64,000 nt of DNA from Mycolicibacterium sp. CH28 (GCF_004745805.1 NZ_SRLQ01000007.1:62001-126000); one strand, 5' to 3'. Shown: positions 6,680-16,998, numbered from the stretch's first letter. Made by a program: numbers and translations. Notes: a model not told the origin generated them from the letters alone.

Positions 6680-8236
6680 GTGTCAGATAGCACGGTGCCA
6701 GATAACGGCAAGACCGACGTGGTGCTGGTCGGCGCGGGAATCATGAGCGCCACACTGGGGGCCCTGCTGCGGCTGCTCGAGCCCAGCTGGTCGATCACCC
6801 TGGTGGAACGCCTCGACGCGGCCGCCGCCGAGAGTTCGGACCCGTGGAACAACGCCGGGACCGGGCATTCGGCGCTGTGCGAGCTCAACTACACCCCGCA
6901 GAACCCCGACGGCAGCATCGAGATCGCCAAGGCCGTCACCGTCAACGAGCAGTTCCAGGTCACCCGTCAGTTCTGGACCTACGCCCACGAGAACGGCATC
7001 CTGCCCGACGTCCGTAGCTTCCTGAACCCCATTCCACACGTGAGCTTTGTGCACGGTGCCGAGCACATCGATTATCTGCGCCGCCGCCGCGACACCCTGG
7101 TACGCAACCCGCTGTTCGCCACGATGGAGTACATCGACGGCGCCGACGAGTTCGCCCGCCGGTTGCCACTGATGGCCAAGGGCCGCGACTTCACCGAACC
7201 GGTCGCCCTGAACTGGACTCAGAACGGCACCGACGTCGACTTCGGCTCGCTGACCCGTCAGCTCCTCGGCTTCGGCACCGAGCGGGGGATGACCACGCTG
7301 TTCGGCCACGACGTACGCGGCCTGCACAAGGAGTCCGACGGCAGTTGGACGGTCAAGATCGCCAACCGGCGCACCGGGCAGAAGCGCAACCTGTCGGCCA
7401 GATTCGTCTTCGTCGGCGCCGGTGGCGGCGCCCTTCCGCTGCTGCAGAAGGCGGGCATCGCCGAGGCCAAGGGGTTCGGCGGATTCCCGGTCAGCGGTCA
7501 ATGGCTTCGTACCGGCGACGCGACGCTGGCCGCCGCTCACCAGGCCAAGGTCTACGGCATGCCGCCGCTGGGCGCGCCACCGATGTCCGTGCCGCACTTG
7601 GACACTCGCGTGATCAACGGACGGTCGTGGCTGCTGTTCGGCCCGTTCGCCGGCTGGTCGCCGAAGTTCCTCAAGGAGGGCAAGATCACCGATCTGCCGC
7701 TGTCGGTCAAGCCGAACAACCTCGCCTCGATGATCGGTGTCGGACTCTCCGAGATGAGCCTGCTGAAGTACCTGATCGGCCAGCTGGCGCTCAGCGAGTC
7801 CGACCGGGTGGACACGCTGCGCGAGTTCGCGCCGAGCGCCCTCGATTCCGACTGGGAACTCGACATCGCCGGCCAGCGGGTGCAGGTGATCCGCCGCGAC
7901 AAGAAGAAGCTGGGCGTACTCGAGTTCGGCACCACGGTGCTGGCCGCCGCCGACGGCTCCATCGCAGGCCTGCTCGGCGCATCCCCGGGTGCCTCCACCG
8001 CGGTGCCGGCCATGATCGACGTCCTGCGCCGCTGCTTCGATGACCGCTACCCGGGCTGGGAACCCAAGCTCAAGGAGATGGTGCCCTCGCTGGGCGTCAA
8101 ACTGTCGGAAAACCCGGCCCTGTTCGACGAGGTTTGGGCGCACGGTACCAAGGTGCTCGGGCTGGGCACTGAAGGCTCCAGCGCCGCCGCCGACGCCCTA
8201 CCGTCGGGTGATCCCGAACCCGCGGGAGTGGTGTGA
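6680..8236 (+). CDS. mqo: Malate:quinone oxidoreductase
   Basis: 518-residue FAD enzyme that oxidises L-malate to oxaloacetate and feeds electrons to menaquinone at the inner membrane face. It has the N-terminal FAD motif [13 protein letters not shown], the Mqo-specific [18 protein letters not shown], and a C-terminal [19 protein letters not shown]. The start is GTG with AAAGGA 9 nt upstream. It overlaps the GNAT gene by GTGA. Length is about that of other mycobacterial Mqo proteins. Confidence 0.96.
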   Translation: MSDSTVPDNGKTDVVLVGAGIMSATLGALLRLLEPSWSITLVERLDAAAAESSDPWNNAGTGHSALCELNYTPQNPDGSIEIAKAVTVNEQFQVTRQFWTYAHENGILPDVRSFLNPIPHVSFVHGAEHIDYLRRRRDTLVRNPLFATMEYIDGADEFARRLPLMAKGRDFTEPVALNWTQNGTDVDFGSLTRQLLGFGTERGMTTLFGHDVRGLHKESDGSWTVKIANRRTGQKRNLSARFVFVGAGGGALPLLQKAGIAEAKGFGGFPVSGQWLRTGDATLAAAHQAKVYGMPPLGAPPMSVPHLDTRVINGRSWLLFGPFAGWSPKFLKEGKITDLPLSVKPNNLASMIGVGLSEMSLLKYLIGQLALSESDRVDTLREFAPSALDSDWELDIAGQRVQVIRRDKKKLGVLEFGTTVLAAADGSIAGLLGASPGASTAVPAMIDVLRRCFDDRYPGWEPKLKEMVPSLGVKLSENPALFDEVWAHGTKVLGLGTEGSSAAADALPSGDPEPAGVV

Positions 8237-8736
8237 CGGTCGCTCTACGCCGGTCCTGGGCCAAGGACCTCGACGCGGCCACCCTCTACGAGCTGCTCAA
8301 GCTGCGGGTGGAGGTTTTCGTCGTGGAGCAGGCCTGCCCGTATCCCGAGCTCGACGGCCGTGACCTGCTGGCCGAGACTCGGCACTTCTGGCTGGAGCAG
8401 CCCGACGGCACCGTGATCGCCACGCTGCGGTTGATGGAGGAGCACGCCGGCGGGGAGAAGACCTTCCGCATCGGCCGGGTCTGCACCCAGCGCGCCGCCC
8501 GCGGCCAGGGCCACACCACCCGCCTGCTGCAGGCGGCGCTCGCCGAAGTCGGCGACTACCTGTGCCGGATCGACGCCCAGACCTACCTCGCCGACATGTA
8601 CGCCCGGCACGGCTTCGTCGCGGCCGGAGCCGAATTCGTCGAAGACGGCATCCCGCACGTGCCGATGGTGCGGCGCACCGGCGGAGCCGCTTGGCCGGCG
8701 ACATCGGATACCGGCACCGAAACCGACCAGTCGTGA
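8233..8736 (+). CDS. ElaA-like GNAT N-acetyltransferase
   Basis: 167-residue acetyltransferase of the ElaA type. [16 protein letters not shown] is the family's N-terminal signature, and [20 protein letters not shown] holds the acetyl-CoA pyrophosphate-binding R/Q-x2-G-x-G/A loop. The C-terminus [20 protein letters not shown] is the usual final strand. The GTG overlaps the mqo stop and its own stop overlaps the chelatase start. Corresponds in position to Rv2851c. Substrate unknown. Confidence 0.88.
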   Translation: MTVALRRSWAKDLDAATLYELLKLRVEVFVVEQACPYPELDGRDLLAETRHFWLEQPDGTVIATLRLMEEHAGGEKTFRIGRVCTQRAARGQGHTTRLLQAALAEVGDYLCRIDAQTYLADMYARHGFVAAGAEFVEDGIPHVPMVRRTGGAAWPATSDTGTETDQS

Positions 8737-10595
8737 GCACCGCGGCCTACCCGTTCAGCGCGATCGTCGGCCACGACCAGCTGAGGCTGGCCCTGGTGCT
8801 GTGCGCGGTGCGCCCCGAGATCGGCGGCGTGTTGATCCGCGGAGAGAAGGGCACCGCGAAGTCGACGGCGGTGCGTGCGCTGGCCACGGTTCTCGAGCAG
8901 GTCGACGTGGGCTCTCGGCTGGTTGAACTGCCCATCGGCGCGACCGAGGACCGGGTGGTCGGCTCGCTGGACCTACAGAAGGTCCTGCGCGACGGCGAGC
9001 ATGCCTTCTCGCCGGGCCTGCTGGCCCGCGCCCACGGCGGTGTGCTCTACGTCGATGAGGTCAACCTGCTGCACGACCATCTCGTCGACGTCATGCTCGA
9101 CGCCGCCGCCATGGGCCGCGTGCATATCGAACGCGACGGGGTGTCGCACTCCCACGACTCCCGCTTCGTGTTGATCGGCACCATGAATCCCGAAGAGGGC
9201 GAACTGCGCCCGCAGCTGCTGGATCGCTTCGGACTGACCGTCGAGGTGCACGCCTCTCGCGATGTGCCGGTGCGCAGTGAGGTGATCCGCCAGCGGCTGG
9301 CCTACGAGGCCGACCCGGCCGGCTTCGCCGCCCGCTATGCCGCGCAGGACAGCGAGTTGGCGGCCCGGATCAGCGCCGCCCGCGCTCGGGTGGCCGATGT
9401 GGTGCTGCCGGACGCCGAGTTGACCCGTATCGCGGCGCTGTGCGCGGCCTTCGACGTCGACGGGATGCGGGCCGACATCGTGGTGGCGCGCACCGCGATG
9501 GCGCATGCGGCCTGGCGCGGAGCGCAAGCCGGGGCGAGCGAAGCGACGGGAGACATATCCGTTGCGGAGGAGGACATCCGGGTGGCCGCCGAACTGGCGC
9601 TGCCGCACCGGCGCCGACGCGACCCGTTCGACGACCCGGGCATCGACCCCGCCCAGCTCGACGAGGCGCTGGCCGCCAGCGCCCCCGCTGCCGACGGCGG
9701 CGGCGATCCCGAGCCGGACCCCGACCCGCCTGGCGGCGGTGGGAAGTCCGGTGATGTTCCGTCCGAACAGCCTGTGCCACAAAGCAATTCGTCCTCGGCT
9801 CCGCGTCCGGCCGCGCCGCCGTCGGCGACGTTTCGCACCAGGAAGCTGACCGTGCCCGGCGTGGGGGAGGGCACCCCGGGGCGGCGTTCGCGGGCGCGCA
9901 ACCGCTCCGGGGCGGTCATCACCGCCACTGACACACCGGAGCAGGGCCACGGACTGCACCTGTTCGCCACGGTCCTCGCCGCCGCCGGAAGCGGCCGGCT
10001 CCGCCCGCAGCCCGACGACATCCGCCGGGCGGTGCGCGTGGGCCGGGAAGGCAACTTGGTGATCTTCGTCGTCGACGCGTCGGGGTCGATGGCCGCGCGC
10101 GATCGGATGGCCGCGGTGTCCGGCGCGGCGCTGTCGCTGCTGCGCGACGCCTACCAGCGGCGCGACAAGGTCGCCGTCATCACCTTCCGGCAGGACGGCG
10201 CCCGGGTGCTGCTACCGCCGACGGCATCGGCGCACATCGCGTCGCGACGGTTGACCCGCTTCGACACCGGCGGCACCACGCCGCTGGCGCAGGGCTTGCT
10301 CGCCGCGCGCGACATCGTGGTCCGGGAGCGGGTCAGGGACCGTCACCGCCGCCCGCTGGTGGTCGTGCTCACCGACGGCCGCGCCACCGGTGGCCCGGAT
10401 CCGTTGGGGCGCAGCCGGTCCGCGGCGCGACGGCTGGTGGCCGAGAAGGCCGCGGCGGTGGTGGTGGACTGCGAGACGTCCTATGTCCGCCTCGGGCTGG
10501 CCGCTGACCTGGCCCAACACCTGGAAGCCCCGCTGCTTCAACTCGGCCAGCTGCGCGCCGACCATCTGGCGCAGGCCGTGCGCCGCGCTGCCTGA
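8733..10595 (+). CDS. Fused ChlI/ChlD-type metal chelatase (Mg/Co chelatase subunit)
   Basis: 620-residue fusion. The N-terminus is an AAA+ ChlI-like ATPase (Walker [10 protein letters not shown] about residue 35, YVDEVNLL Walker [21 protein letters not shown]). The centre is a Pro/acidic low-complexity linker (about 310-390). The C-terminus is a ChlD-like von Willebrand A domain with MIDAS motif DASGSM. Start GTG 8733 overlaps the GNAT stop (GTGA); a longer opening is a shadow. Actinobacteria make no chlorophyll, and the next genes are cobO-cobB-cysG. It therefore probably energises cobalt insertion with a CobN-like subunit encoded elsewhere. A short insertion-like stretch near residues 264-276 is discussed separately. 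Confidence 0.9.
   Translation: MSTAAYPFSAIVGHDQLRLALVLCAVRPEIGGVLIRGEKGTAKSTAVRALATVLEQVDVGSRLVELPIGATEDRVVGSLDLQKVLRDGEHAFSPGLLARAHGGVLYVDEVNLLHDHLVDVMLDAAAMGRVHIERDGVSHSHDSRFVLIGTMNPEEGELRPQLLDRFGLTVEVHASRDVPVRSEVIRQRLAYEADPAGFAARYAAQDSELAARISAARARVADVVLPDAELTRIAALCAAFDVDGMRADIVVARTAMAHAAWRGAQAGASEATGDISVAEEDIRVAAELALPHRRRRDPFDDPGIDPAQLDEALAASAPAADGGGDPEPDPDPPGGGGKSGDVPSEQPVPQSNSSSAPRPAAPPSATFRTRKLTVPGVGEGTPGRRSRARNRSGAVITATDTPEQGHGLHLFATVLAAAGSGRLRPQPDDIRRAVRVGREGNLVIFVVDASGSMAARDRMAAVSGAALSLLRDAYQRRDKVAVITFRQDGARVLLPPTASAHIASRRLTRFDTGGTTPLAQGLLAARDIVVRERVRDRHRRPLVVVLTDGRATGGPDPLGRSRSAARRLVAEKAAAVVVDCETSYVRLGLAADLAQHLEAPLLQLGQLRADHLAQAVRRAA
9521..9560 (+). repeat. Possible in-frame copy of a dispersed repeat inside the chelatase gene
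   Basis: GGAGCGCAAGCC followed by GGCGAGCGAAGCGACGG resembles the AGCGCAGCGAC-type dispersed motif seen as tandem units at 44405-44548. It encodes an [12 protein letters not shown] stretch between the AAA+ lid helices and looks like an insertion, but no alignment was run. Confidence 0.3.
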
Positions 10596-10624
10596 AGCTT
10601 CTTGACCCGGAAAGGGGACCGCTC

Positions 10625-11239
10625 ATGCCGCAGGGCCAGCCGGTCGTCGTGCCCGACGACGGCCTGACCACCCGCGCCCGCCGCAACACCCCGGTGCTGG
10701 CCGTCCATACCGGTGCCGGCAAGGGCAAATCGACCGCGGCGTTCGGAATGGCGTTGCGGGCGTGGAACGCGGGGATGAGCGTGGCGGTGTTCCAGTTCGT
10801 CAAGAGTGCCAAGTGGAAGGTGGGCGAGGAGTCGGCGTTCGCGTCGCTGGGCCGGCTGCACGACGAGCAGGGCCTCGGCGGCGCGGTGGAGTGGCACAAG
10901 ATGGGGTCGGGCTGGTCCTGGAGCCGTAAAAGCGGATCCGACGACGACCACGCCGTGGCTGCCGCGGAAGGCTGGGCCGAAATCGCCTCGCGCCTGGGCG
11001 AACAACGCCACGACTTCTATGTGCTCGACGAATTCACCTACCCACTGAAGTGGGGTTGGATCGACGTCGACGAGGTGGTGGAAACCCTACTGGCTCGCCC
11101 GGGCGGCCAGCATGTCGTGATCACCGGTCGCGACGCGCCGCAGCGACTTCTCGACGCCGCCGACCTGGTGACCGAGATGGCGAAGGTCAAGCACCCGATG
11201 GATGCCGGCCGCAAGGGTCAGCGCGGCATCGAGTGGTGA
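10625..11239 (+). CDS. cobO: Cob(I)yrinic acid a,c-diamide adenosyltransferase
   Basis: 204-residue CobO/BtuR corrinoid adenosyltransferase, which transfers 5'-deoxyadenosine from ATP to cobalt(I). The P-loop HTGAGKGKSTAAFGMALRA is diagnostic, and FYVLDEFTYPLKWGWID and the terminal KHPMDAGRKGQRGIEW are conserved CobO segments. The ATG is preceded by AAAGGGGA (6-7 nt spacing). It follows the chelatase by 29 bp and overlaps cobB by GTGA. Confidence 0.96.
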   Translation: MPQGQPVVVPDDGLTTRARRNTPVLAVHTGAGKGKSTAAFGMALRAWNAGMSVAVFQFVKSAKWKVGEESAFASLGRLHDEQGLGGAVEWHKMGSGWSWSRKSGSDDDHAVAAAEGWAEIASRLGEQRHDFYVLDEFTYPLKWGWIDVDEVVETLLARPGGQHVVITGRDAPQRLLDAADLVTEMAKVKHPMDAGRKGQRGIEW

Positions 11240-12612
11240 GCAGCGTACCGGCCCTGGTCATCGCCGCCCCGGCCTCGGGTAGCGGGAAGACCACCGTCGC
11301 AACGGGTTTGATCGGTGCCTTGCGGGCGGCCGGGCACCGGGTCGCACCGTTCAAGGTTGGTCCGGACTTCATCGATCCCGGCTATCACGCCCTGGCGGCG
11401 GGCCGGCCGGGTCGCAACCTCGACGCGGTCCTGATTCCCGAGGAGCTCATCGGCCCGCTGTACCGGCACGGCAGCCGCGACGCCGACATCGCGGTGGTCG
11501 AGGGCGTGATGGGGCTGTTCGACGGGCGCATCGACGAGCATGCCGTGACCCCGGCCCGCGGCTCGAGCGCCCGGGTGGCCGAGCTGCTGGCCGCGCCCGT
11601 GCTGCTGGTCGTCGACGCGCGCGGTCAGAGTCAGAGCATCGGTGCGGTGCTGCACGGCTTTTCGACATTTCATACCGGCGTGCACATCGCCGGAGTGATC
11701 CTCAACCGGGTCGGATCGGCGCGCCACGAGCAGGTGCTACGGCAGGCTTGTGAGGCTGTCGGGGTACCGGTGCTGGGCGCGATCCCGCGTCATGACGAGC
11801 TGTCGGTGCCGTCGCGGCATCTGGGCCTGGTGACCGCCGTCGAGCACGGCGATCAAGCGCACTCGGCGGTGGCGGCGATGACCGAGCTGGTCGCCCGCCA
11901 TGTCGACCTCGCAGCCCTCGTCGGGCTGGCCGCCTCGCGCGTCGCCGCACCGTCCTGGTCGCCTGAGGACGCCGTCGGCGAACCGGTGGGGGGCGCGCCG
12001 GTGGTGGCGATGGCCGCGGGCCGGGCGTTCAGCTTCGGTTACGCCGAACACCCCGAACTGCTGCGCGCGGCTGGTGCGCAGGTGGTGGCATTCGATCCGC
12101 TCACCGAGCGGCTACCGGATGGGGCCACGGCCTTGGTGCTGCCCGGGGGCTTCCCCGAGGAGCATCTGGCCGAACTGTCGGCGAACACCGAGTTGCGCGC
12201 CCAGATCGCCGAGCTGGCCCAGCGGGCGCCGGTGCAGGCCGAATGCGGCGGCCTGGCCTACCTGATGGACGAGCTGGACGGCCACCCGATGTGCGCGGTG
12301 CTGGGCGGCTCGGCCCGGTTCACCCAGCGTCTGACCCTGGGCTACCGCGAGGCGGTTGCCGTCAGCGACTCGGCGCTCTACACCGCGGGGGAGCGGGTCG
12401 TCGGCCACGAATTCCACCGCACCACAGTTGAATTCACTGAGGAACTCGATTCGGCCTGGGCATTCCGGTCGGGCGTCGGGAGTCCGGTGCGCGACGGCGC
12501 GGTCCGGGCCGGGGTGCACGCGTCGTACCTGCACACCCATCCCGCCGGCCAGCCGCGGTCGGTCGCACGGTTTGTCGCGCACGCGGCCTCATTAACTAAG
12601 CTCGGTCGGTGA
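11236..12612 (+). CDS. cobB: Hydrogenobyrinic acid a,c-diamide synthase
   Basis: 458-residue two-domain glutamine amidotransferase that amidates the a and c carboxylates of the corrin ring. The N-terminal dethiobiotin-synthetase-like domain has P-loop APASGSGKTT and VGPDFIDPGYH. The C-terminal class I-like glutaminase has nucleophile Cys337 in VQAECGGLAYL and a final SYLHTHPA. Start GTG 11236 overlaps the cobO stop. A much longer open frame upstream is non-coding shadow. It overlaps cysG by GTGA. Confidence 0.96.
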   Translation: MSSVPALVIAAPASGSGKTTVATGLIGALRAAGHRVAPFKVGPDFIDPGYHALAAGRPGRNLDAVLIPEELIGPLYRHGSRDADIAVVEGVMGLFDGRIDEHAVTPARGSSARVAELLAAPVLLVVDARGQSQSIGAVLHGFSTFHTGVHIAGVILNRVGSARHEQVLRQACEAVGVPVLGAIPRHDELSVPSRHLGLVTAVEHGDQAHSAVAAMTELVARHVDLAALVGLAASRVAAPSWSPEDAVGEPVGGAPVVAMAAGRAFSFGYAEHPELLRAAGAQVVAFDPLTERLPDGATALVLPGGFPEEHLAELSANTELRAQIAELAQRAPVQAECGGLAYLMDELDGHPMCAVLGGSARFTQRLTLGYREAVAVSDSALYTAGERVVGHEFHRTTVEFTEELDSAWAFRSGVGSPVRDGAVRAGVHASYLHTHPAGQPRSVARFVAHAASLTKLGR

Positions 12613-13841
12613 CCGAGAACGCCTACCTCGTCGGCCTGCGTCTAGAGGATAAGAAGGTCGTCGTGGTCGGCGGCGGCACGGTGGCGCAGCGGCGGGTGCC
12701 GCTGCTCATCTCCGCGGGCGCCGACGTGCATGTGATCGCGCGGGCGGCCTCGCCGGCGGTGGAAGCGCTGGGCTCGCAGCGGCCGGGCATCACGCTGCAG
12801 CTGCGCGACTACCGCGACGGCGACCTCGAGGGCTCCTGGTATGCCATCGCCGCCACCGATGACCCGGCCGTCAACGCCGCGATCGTGGCCGAGGCCGAAC
12901 AGCGGCAGATCTTCTGCGTGCGCGCCGACTCCGCCCGGGAGGGCACCGCCGTCACACCGGCATCCTTCGACTACGACGGCCTCTCGGTGGGCGTGCTGGC
13001 CGGTGGGGAGCACCGCCGGTCGGCGGCCATCCGCTCGGCCATCCGGGAGGCACTTCAGCAGGGGCTCATCGCCCCGGACAGCCCCGAGGACGCCGCGGAG
13101 GCCGCACGCGGCAGCGTCGCCCTGGTCGGTGGCGGTCCCGGTGATCCGGAGCTGATCACCGTGCGCGGTCGCCGGCTGCTGGCCCGCGCCGACGTCGTGG
13201 TCGCCGACCGGCTGGCCCCGCCGGAACTGCTCGCCGAACTGGCCCCGCACGTCGAGGTGATCGACGCCGCCAAGATCCCCTACGGGCGGGCGATGGCCCA
13301 GGAGGCGATCAACGACGTCCTCATCGACCGGGCCCGCCGCGGGCAGTTCGTGGTCCGTCTCAAAGGCGGGGATCCGTTCGTCTTTGCCCGCGGATATGAG
13401 GAAGTCCTCGCGTGCGCGGAGGCTGGGATTCCAGTCACAGTCGTCCCAGGAGTGACTAGTGCCATAGCCGTGCCGGCGATGGCCGGGGTTCCGGTCACCC
13501 ATCGCGGGGTGAATCACGAGTTCGTGGTGGTCAGCGGCCATTTAAGGCCTGATCATCCGGAATCGTTAGTGAATTGGAATGCGCTCGCGCAATTGTCGGG
13601 GACGTTAGTTCTGTTGATGGCCGTCGAGCGCATCGAATTGTTCGCCGACATCTTGATAAAGGGTGGCCGAGCTGCGCAGACGCCGGTTCTGGTGGTGCAG
13701 CACGGCACCACGGCGGCCGAGCGGATTGTGCGGACCACGCTGGCGGACGTGCCGGATCGAATTCGCGCCGACGGAATTAAGCCCCCGGCGATCATCGTGA
13801 TCGGTCCCGTTGTCGGTCTCGCCGAGGCATTCGGCGCTTAA
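12609..13841 (+). CDS. cysG: Siroheme synthase-type CysG (precorrin-2 dehydrogenase + uroporphyrinogen-III methyltransferase)
   Basis: 410 residues in two modules. The N-terminal CysG-N/Met8-like NAD-binding domain (GGGTVAQRR near residue 19) should oxidise precorrin-2 to sirohydrochlorin. The C-terminal SUMT domain starts near 170 (VGGGPGDPELITVRG; later RLKGGDPFVFARGYEE) and methylates uroporphyrinogen III. The product feeds both siroheme and cobalamin, consistent with cobO and cobB immediately upstream (GTGA overlap). Length is like Rv2847c. The last 60 codons are less GC-rich than the rest. Confidence 0.94.
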   Translation: MTENAYLVGLRLEDKKVVVVGGGTVAQRRVPLLISAGADVHVIARAASPAVEALGSQRPGITLQLRDYRDGDLEGSWYAIAATDDPAVNAAIVAEAEQRQIFCVRADSAREGTAVTPASFDYDGLSVGVLAGGEHRRSAAIRSAIREALQQGLIAPDSPEDAAEAARGSVALVGGGPGDPELITVRGRRLLARADVVVADRLAPPELLAELAPHVEVIDAAKIPYGRAMAQEAINDVLIDRARRGQFVVRLKGGDPFVFARGYEEVLACAEAGIPVTVVPGVTSAIAVPAMAGVPVTHRGVNHEFVVVSGHLRPDHPESLVNWNALAQLSGTLVLLMAVERIELFADILIKGGRAAQTPVLVVQHGTTAAERIVRTTLADVPDRIRADGIKPPAIIVIGPVVGLAEAFGA

Positions 13842-13860
13842 ACAATTCTTAATATTACTG

Positions 13861-13866
13861 TAGGGT
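13861..13866 (+). promoter_or_regulatory. -10 box of the leaderless efpA promoter
   Basis: TAGGGT lies 8 nt before the efpA ATG, behind an AT-rich stretch (13842-13860) unusual for this genome. Confidence 0.65.
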
Positions 13867-13874
13867 AGCTCGGT

Positions 13875-15452
13875 ATGACTGCTCTCAACGATGCTGAGCG
13901 GGCGAGTAATCGCCGCGCCAACAGTTCGGAGCGCGCGGTTCCTATGCGCCTCGAGTCGGCGGCTCTGGAACCGACCAGCAGGTACTACCCGGCCTGGTTG
14001 CCCTCGCGGCGCTTCCTGGCCGCGGTCACCGCCATCGGCGGTATGCAGCTGTTGGCCACGATGGACAGCACCGTCGCGATCGTGGCGTTGCCCAAGATTC
14101 AGGACGAGCTGAGCTTGTCGGACGCGGGCCGCAGCTGGGTCATCACCGCCTACGTCCTGACCTTCGGCGGGCTGATGCTGCTGGGCGGCCGGCTGGGCGA
14201 CACCATCGGGCGCAAGCGCACCTTCATCGTCGGCGTCGCACTGTTCACCATTGCCTCGGTGCTGTGCGGTATCGCCTGGGACGAGGCCACGCTGGTGTTG
14301 GCCCGGTTGCTGCAGGGTGTGGGCGCGGCGATCGCCTCGCCGACCGGGTTGGCGCTGGTGGCGACGACGTTCCCCAAGGGTCCGGCGCGCAATGCGGCGA
14401 CGGCGGTATTCGCCGCGATGACGGGCATCGGCTCGGTGATGGGTCTGGTGGTCGGTGGCGCCCTGGTCGAGGCGTCCTGGCGGTTGGCATTCCTGGTGAA
14501 TGTCCCGATCGGCCTGCTGATGATCTATCTGGCCCGCAACACACTGCGGGAAACCCAGCGTGAGCGGATGAAGCTCGACGCGGCCGGCGCGTTGCTGGCC
14601 ACCGTGGGCTGCACCGCGGCCGTGTTCGGCTTCGCCCAGGCGCCCGAGAACGGCTGGGCATCGCCGGTGACGTTGATCTCCGGCGGCGCGGCCGTGCTGG
14701 CCTTCGTCGCGTTCGTCTTCGTCGAACGCCGCGCGGTCAACCCGGTGGTGCCGTTCGTCCTGTTCCGCGATCGCAACCGGCTGGCGACCTTCGCCGCGGT
14801 GTTCCTGGCCGGCGGGGTGATGTTCACGCTGACCGTGCTCATCGGCCTGTACGTGCAGGACATCATGGGCTACAGCGCCCTGCGGGCCGGTATCGGCTTC
14901 ATCCCGTTCGTGATCGCCCTCGGGATCGGACTGGGATTGTCGTCCCAGCTGGTGTCGCGCTTCCCACCGCGACTGCTTGTGATCGCCGGTGGCGTGCTGG
15001 TGCTGGCCGCGATGATCTACGGCTCCACACTCAACGGCGGCATCCCGTACTTCCCGAACCTGGTCATCCCGATCACGGTTGGCGGCCTCGGCATCGGCAT
15101 GATCGTGGTCCCGCTGACGGTGTCGGCCATCGCCGGTGTCGGATTCGACCAGATCGGCCCGGTGTCGGCAATCGCGCTGATGCTGCAGAACCTGGGCGGT
15201 CCGGTCGTGCTGGCCATCATCCAGGCCGTGATCACCTCGCGCACCCTCTACCTCGGTGGCACCACCGGACCGGTGAAGAAGATGGACCCCGCCCAACTGC
15301 ACGCGCTGGACCAGGGCTACACCTACGGTCTGCTGTGGGTGGCCGCGGTGGCGGTGATCGTGGGCGCCGTCGCGCTGTTCATCGGCTACACCGCGGAACA
15401 GGTGGCGCACGCCCAGGAAGTCAAGGACGCGATCGACGCCGGCGAGCTTTAG
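13875..15452 (+). CDS. efpA: EfpA, DHA2-type MFS efflux pump
   Basis: 525-residue, 14-helix drug:H+ antiporter-2 family transporter. Diagnostic stretches match M. tuberculosis EfpA closely as I remember it: GGMQLLATMDSTVAIVALPK, motif A GGRLGDTIGRKRTF, and the C-terminal HAQEVKDAIDAGEL. A soluble N-terminal tail of about 45 residues precedes the first helix. EfpA is an essential mycobacterial membrane pump induced by isoniazid and linked to lipid transport. The promoter is leaderless. A second paralogue begins 52 bp downstream. Confidence 0.95.
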   Translation: MTALNDAERASNRRANSSERAVPMRLESAALEPTSRYYPAWLPSRRFLAAVTAIGGMQLLATMDSTVAIVALPKIQDELSLSDAGRSWVITAYVLTFGGLMLLGGRLGDTIGRKRTFIVGVALFTIASVLCGIAWDEATLVLARLLQGVGAAIASPTGLALVATTFPKGPARNAATAVFAAMTGIGSVMGLVVGGALVEASWRLAFLVNVPIGLLMIYLARNTLRETQRERMKLDAAGALLATVGCTAAVFGFAQAPENGWASPVTLISGGAAVLAFVAFVFVERRAVNPVVPFVLFRDRNRLATFAAVFLAGGVMFTLTVLIGLYVQDIMGYSALRAGIGFIPFVIALGIGLGLSSQLVSRFPPRLLVIAGGVLVLAAMIYGSTLNGGIPYFPNLVIPITVGGLGIGMIVVPLTVSAIAGVGFDQIGPVSAIALMLQNLGGPVVLAIIQAVITSRTLYLGGTTGPVKKMDPAQLHALDQGYTYGLLWVAAVAVIVGAVALFIGYTAEQVAHAQEVKDAIDAGEL

Positions 15453-15490
15453 CTCGCCGAGTCCTCAGCACCCGCCGTTCGGGCGGCCAG

Positions 15491-15496
15491 TAGGGT
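15491..15496 (+). promoter_or_regulatory. -10 box of the second EfpA-like gene (leaderless)
   Basis: TAGGGT, 8 nt before the ATG at 15505: the same box and spacing as efpA. Confidence 0.6.
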
Positions 15497-15504
15497 TGCT
15501 ACCC

Positions 15505-16998
15505 ATGCCTGGCGTCAGCGGTCCCCAGCCCGCTGTCCGACCCCTTTCCTCGAGCGTGCTCGGGATCGCGATCGTCGCGATCACCGGTATGCAGCTGATG
15601 TCCACGCTGGACGGCACGATCGTGATCGTCGCGCTGCCACGCATGCAGGCCGAACTCGGCCTCTCGGATGCGAGCAAGAGCTGGGTGATCACCGCCTACG
15701 TGCTGACCTTCGGCGGGCTGCTGCTGCTGGGTGGGCGGGTCGGCGATGCGATCGGGCACAAGCGGGCGTTCATCTCCGGCGTCGGGGTGTTCACCATCGC
15801 CTCATTGGCCTGCGGGGTGGCCACCGAGCAGTGGACCCTGATCGTGGCGCGCGCGGTGCAGGGAGTGGGCGCCGCGGTGGCCGCACCGACGGGCTTGGCG
15901 CTGATCGCCACCACCTACGCCGTCGGGCATGCCCGCAATCGGGCCATGGCGGTATCGGCGGCCATGCAGGGCCTCGGCTCGGTGCTGGGCCTTGTCCTCG
16001 GCGGTGCGCTGACCGGTATCTCGTGGCGGCTAGCCTTCCTGGTCAATGTGCCGATCGGCCTCCTGATCATCCTGATCGCACTCACCCGGCTGGAGGAAAC
16101 CCGGCACGAACGGCTCAAGCTCGACGCCACCGGGGCGCTGCTGGCAACGTTGGCGTGCACCTCGGCCGTGCTGGTCTTCACCCAGGGGCCGCCACGCGGC
16201 TGGGTCGATCCGTGGGTGATCGGCGCAGGGGTGGCCGCCGTTGTGTTCTTCGTCGCGTTCCTTCTCGTCGAGCGCACCGCGGACAACCCGCTGGTGCCGT
16301 TCTCCGTGTTCGACAACCGCAGCCGGGTGGCCTCGTTCGCGGCGTACTTCATGGCCGGCGGGGTGATGCTGACCCTCAGTGTGATGATCGGTCTGCTGGT
16401 GCAGGACGTGCTGGGCTATTCCCCGCTGCGGGCCGGGGTGTGCTTCATGCCGTTCGCGGTGGCCTTCGTGGTGGGCAATGTGGTGGCCACCCGGCTAGCA
16501 CCTCGGCTGGCACCGCGATGGGTGATTCTCGGCGGCGGTCTGCTGGTGCTGGCAGCCATGCTCTACGGATCGACGCTCACGCGTTCGATCCCGTACTTCC
16601 CCGACCTGTTCGTCCCGATCGTGGTCGGCGGCCTGGGCATCGGTGTCATTTCGGTGATCCTGCCGCTGTGCACGCTGGCCAATGTCGGCCCGCGGGAGAT
16701 CGGTCCGGTGTCCTCTATCACGCTGATGGTGTTCAACCTGGGCGGCCCGCTGGTGCTGGTGGTCGTCCAGGCGGTGCAGACCTCGCGCACCTTGTACCTG
16801 GGTGGCACCACCGGGCCGGTGAAGTACATGACCCCCGCCCAGCTCGACGCGCTCGGCTACGGCTACACCTATTCGCTGCTGTGGATCGCCGGTATCGCCG
16901 TGCTGGTCGGCGTGGCCGCCCTCGGGATCGGGTTCTCCACCAGCGACATCACCGCTGCCCAGCACACCCGCGAAGCCTTCGAGGCCGGCGAACTCTAG
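15505..16998 (+). CDS. Second EfpA-like DHA2 MFS transporter (tandem paralogue)
   Basis: 497 residues, 14 predicted helices. It is clearly homologous to the preceding EfpA over its whole length (GMQLMSTLDGTIVIVALPRM, GGRVGDAIGHKRAF, TSRTLYLGGTTGPVK, terminal HTREAFEAGEL) but lacks the long N-terminal tail. The frame opens at TTG 15496. ATG 15505 is preferred because TAGGGT sits 8 nt before it. M. tuberculosis has one EfpA here, so this is a lineage-specific duplication or gain. Substrate range may have diverged. It ends 2 bp before the convergent NCS1 gene. Confidence 0.9.
   Translation: MPGVSGPQPAVRPLSSSVLGIAIVAITGMQLMSTLDGTIVIVALPRMQAELGLSDASKSWVITAYVLTFGGLLLLGGRVGDAIGHKRAFISGVGVFTIASLACGVATEQWTLIVARAVQGVGAAVAAPTGLALIATTYAVGHARNRAMAVSAAMQGLGSVLGLVLGGALTGISWRLAFLVNVPIGLLIILIALTRLEETRHERLKLDATGALLATLACTSAVLVFTQGPPRGWVDPWVIGAGVAAVVFFVAFLLVERTADNPLVPFSVFDNRSRVASFAAYFMAGGVMLTLSVMIGLLVQDVLGYSPLRAGVCFMPFAVAFVVGNVVATRLAPRLAPRWVILGGGLLVLAAMLYGSTLTRSIPYFPDLFVPIVVGGLGIGVISVILPLCTLANVGPREIGPVSSITLMVFNLGGPLVLVVVQAVQTSRTLYLGGTTGPVKYMTPAQLDALGYGYTYSLLWIAGIAVLVGVAALGIGFSTSDITAAQHTREAFEAGEL

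Noticed and set aside
13605..15410. Long minus-strand frame opposite efpA
   Set aside because: His/Arg/Gly-rich composition typical of a GC-rich shadow frame; efpA is unmistakable on the plus strand.
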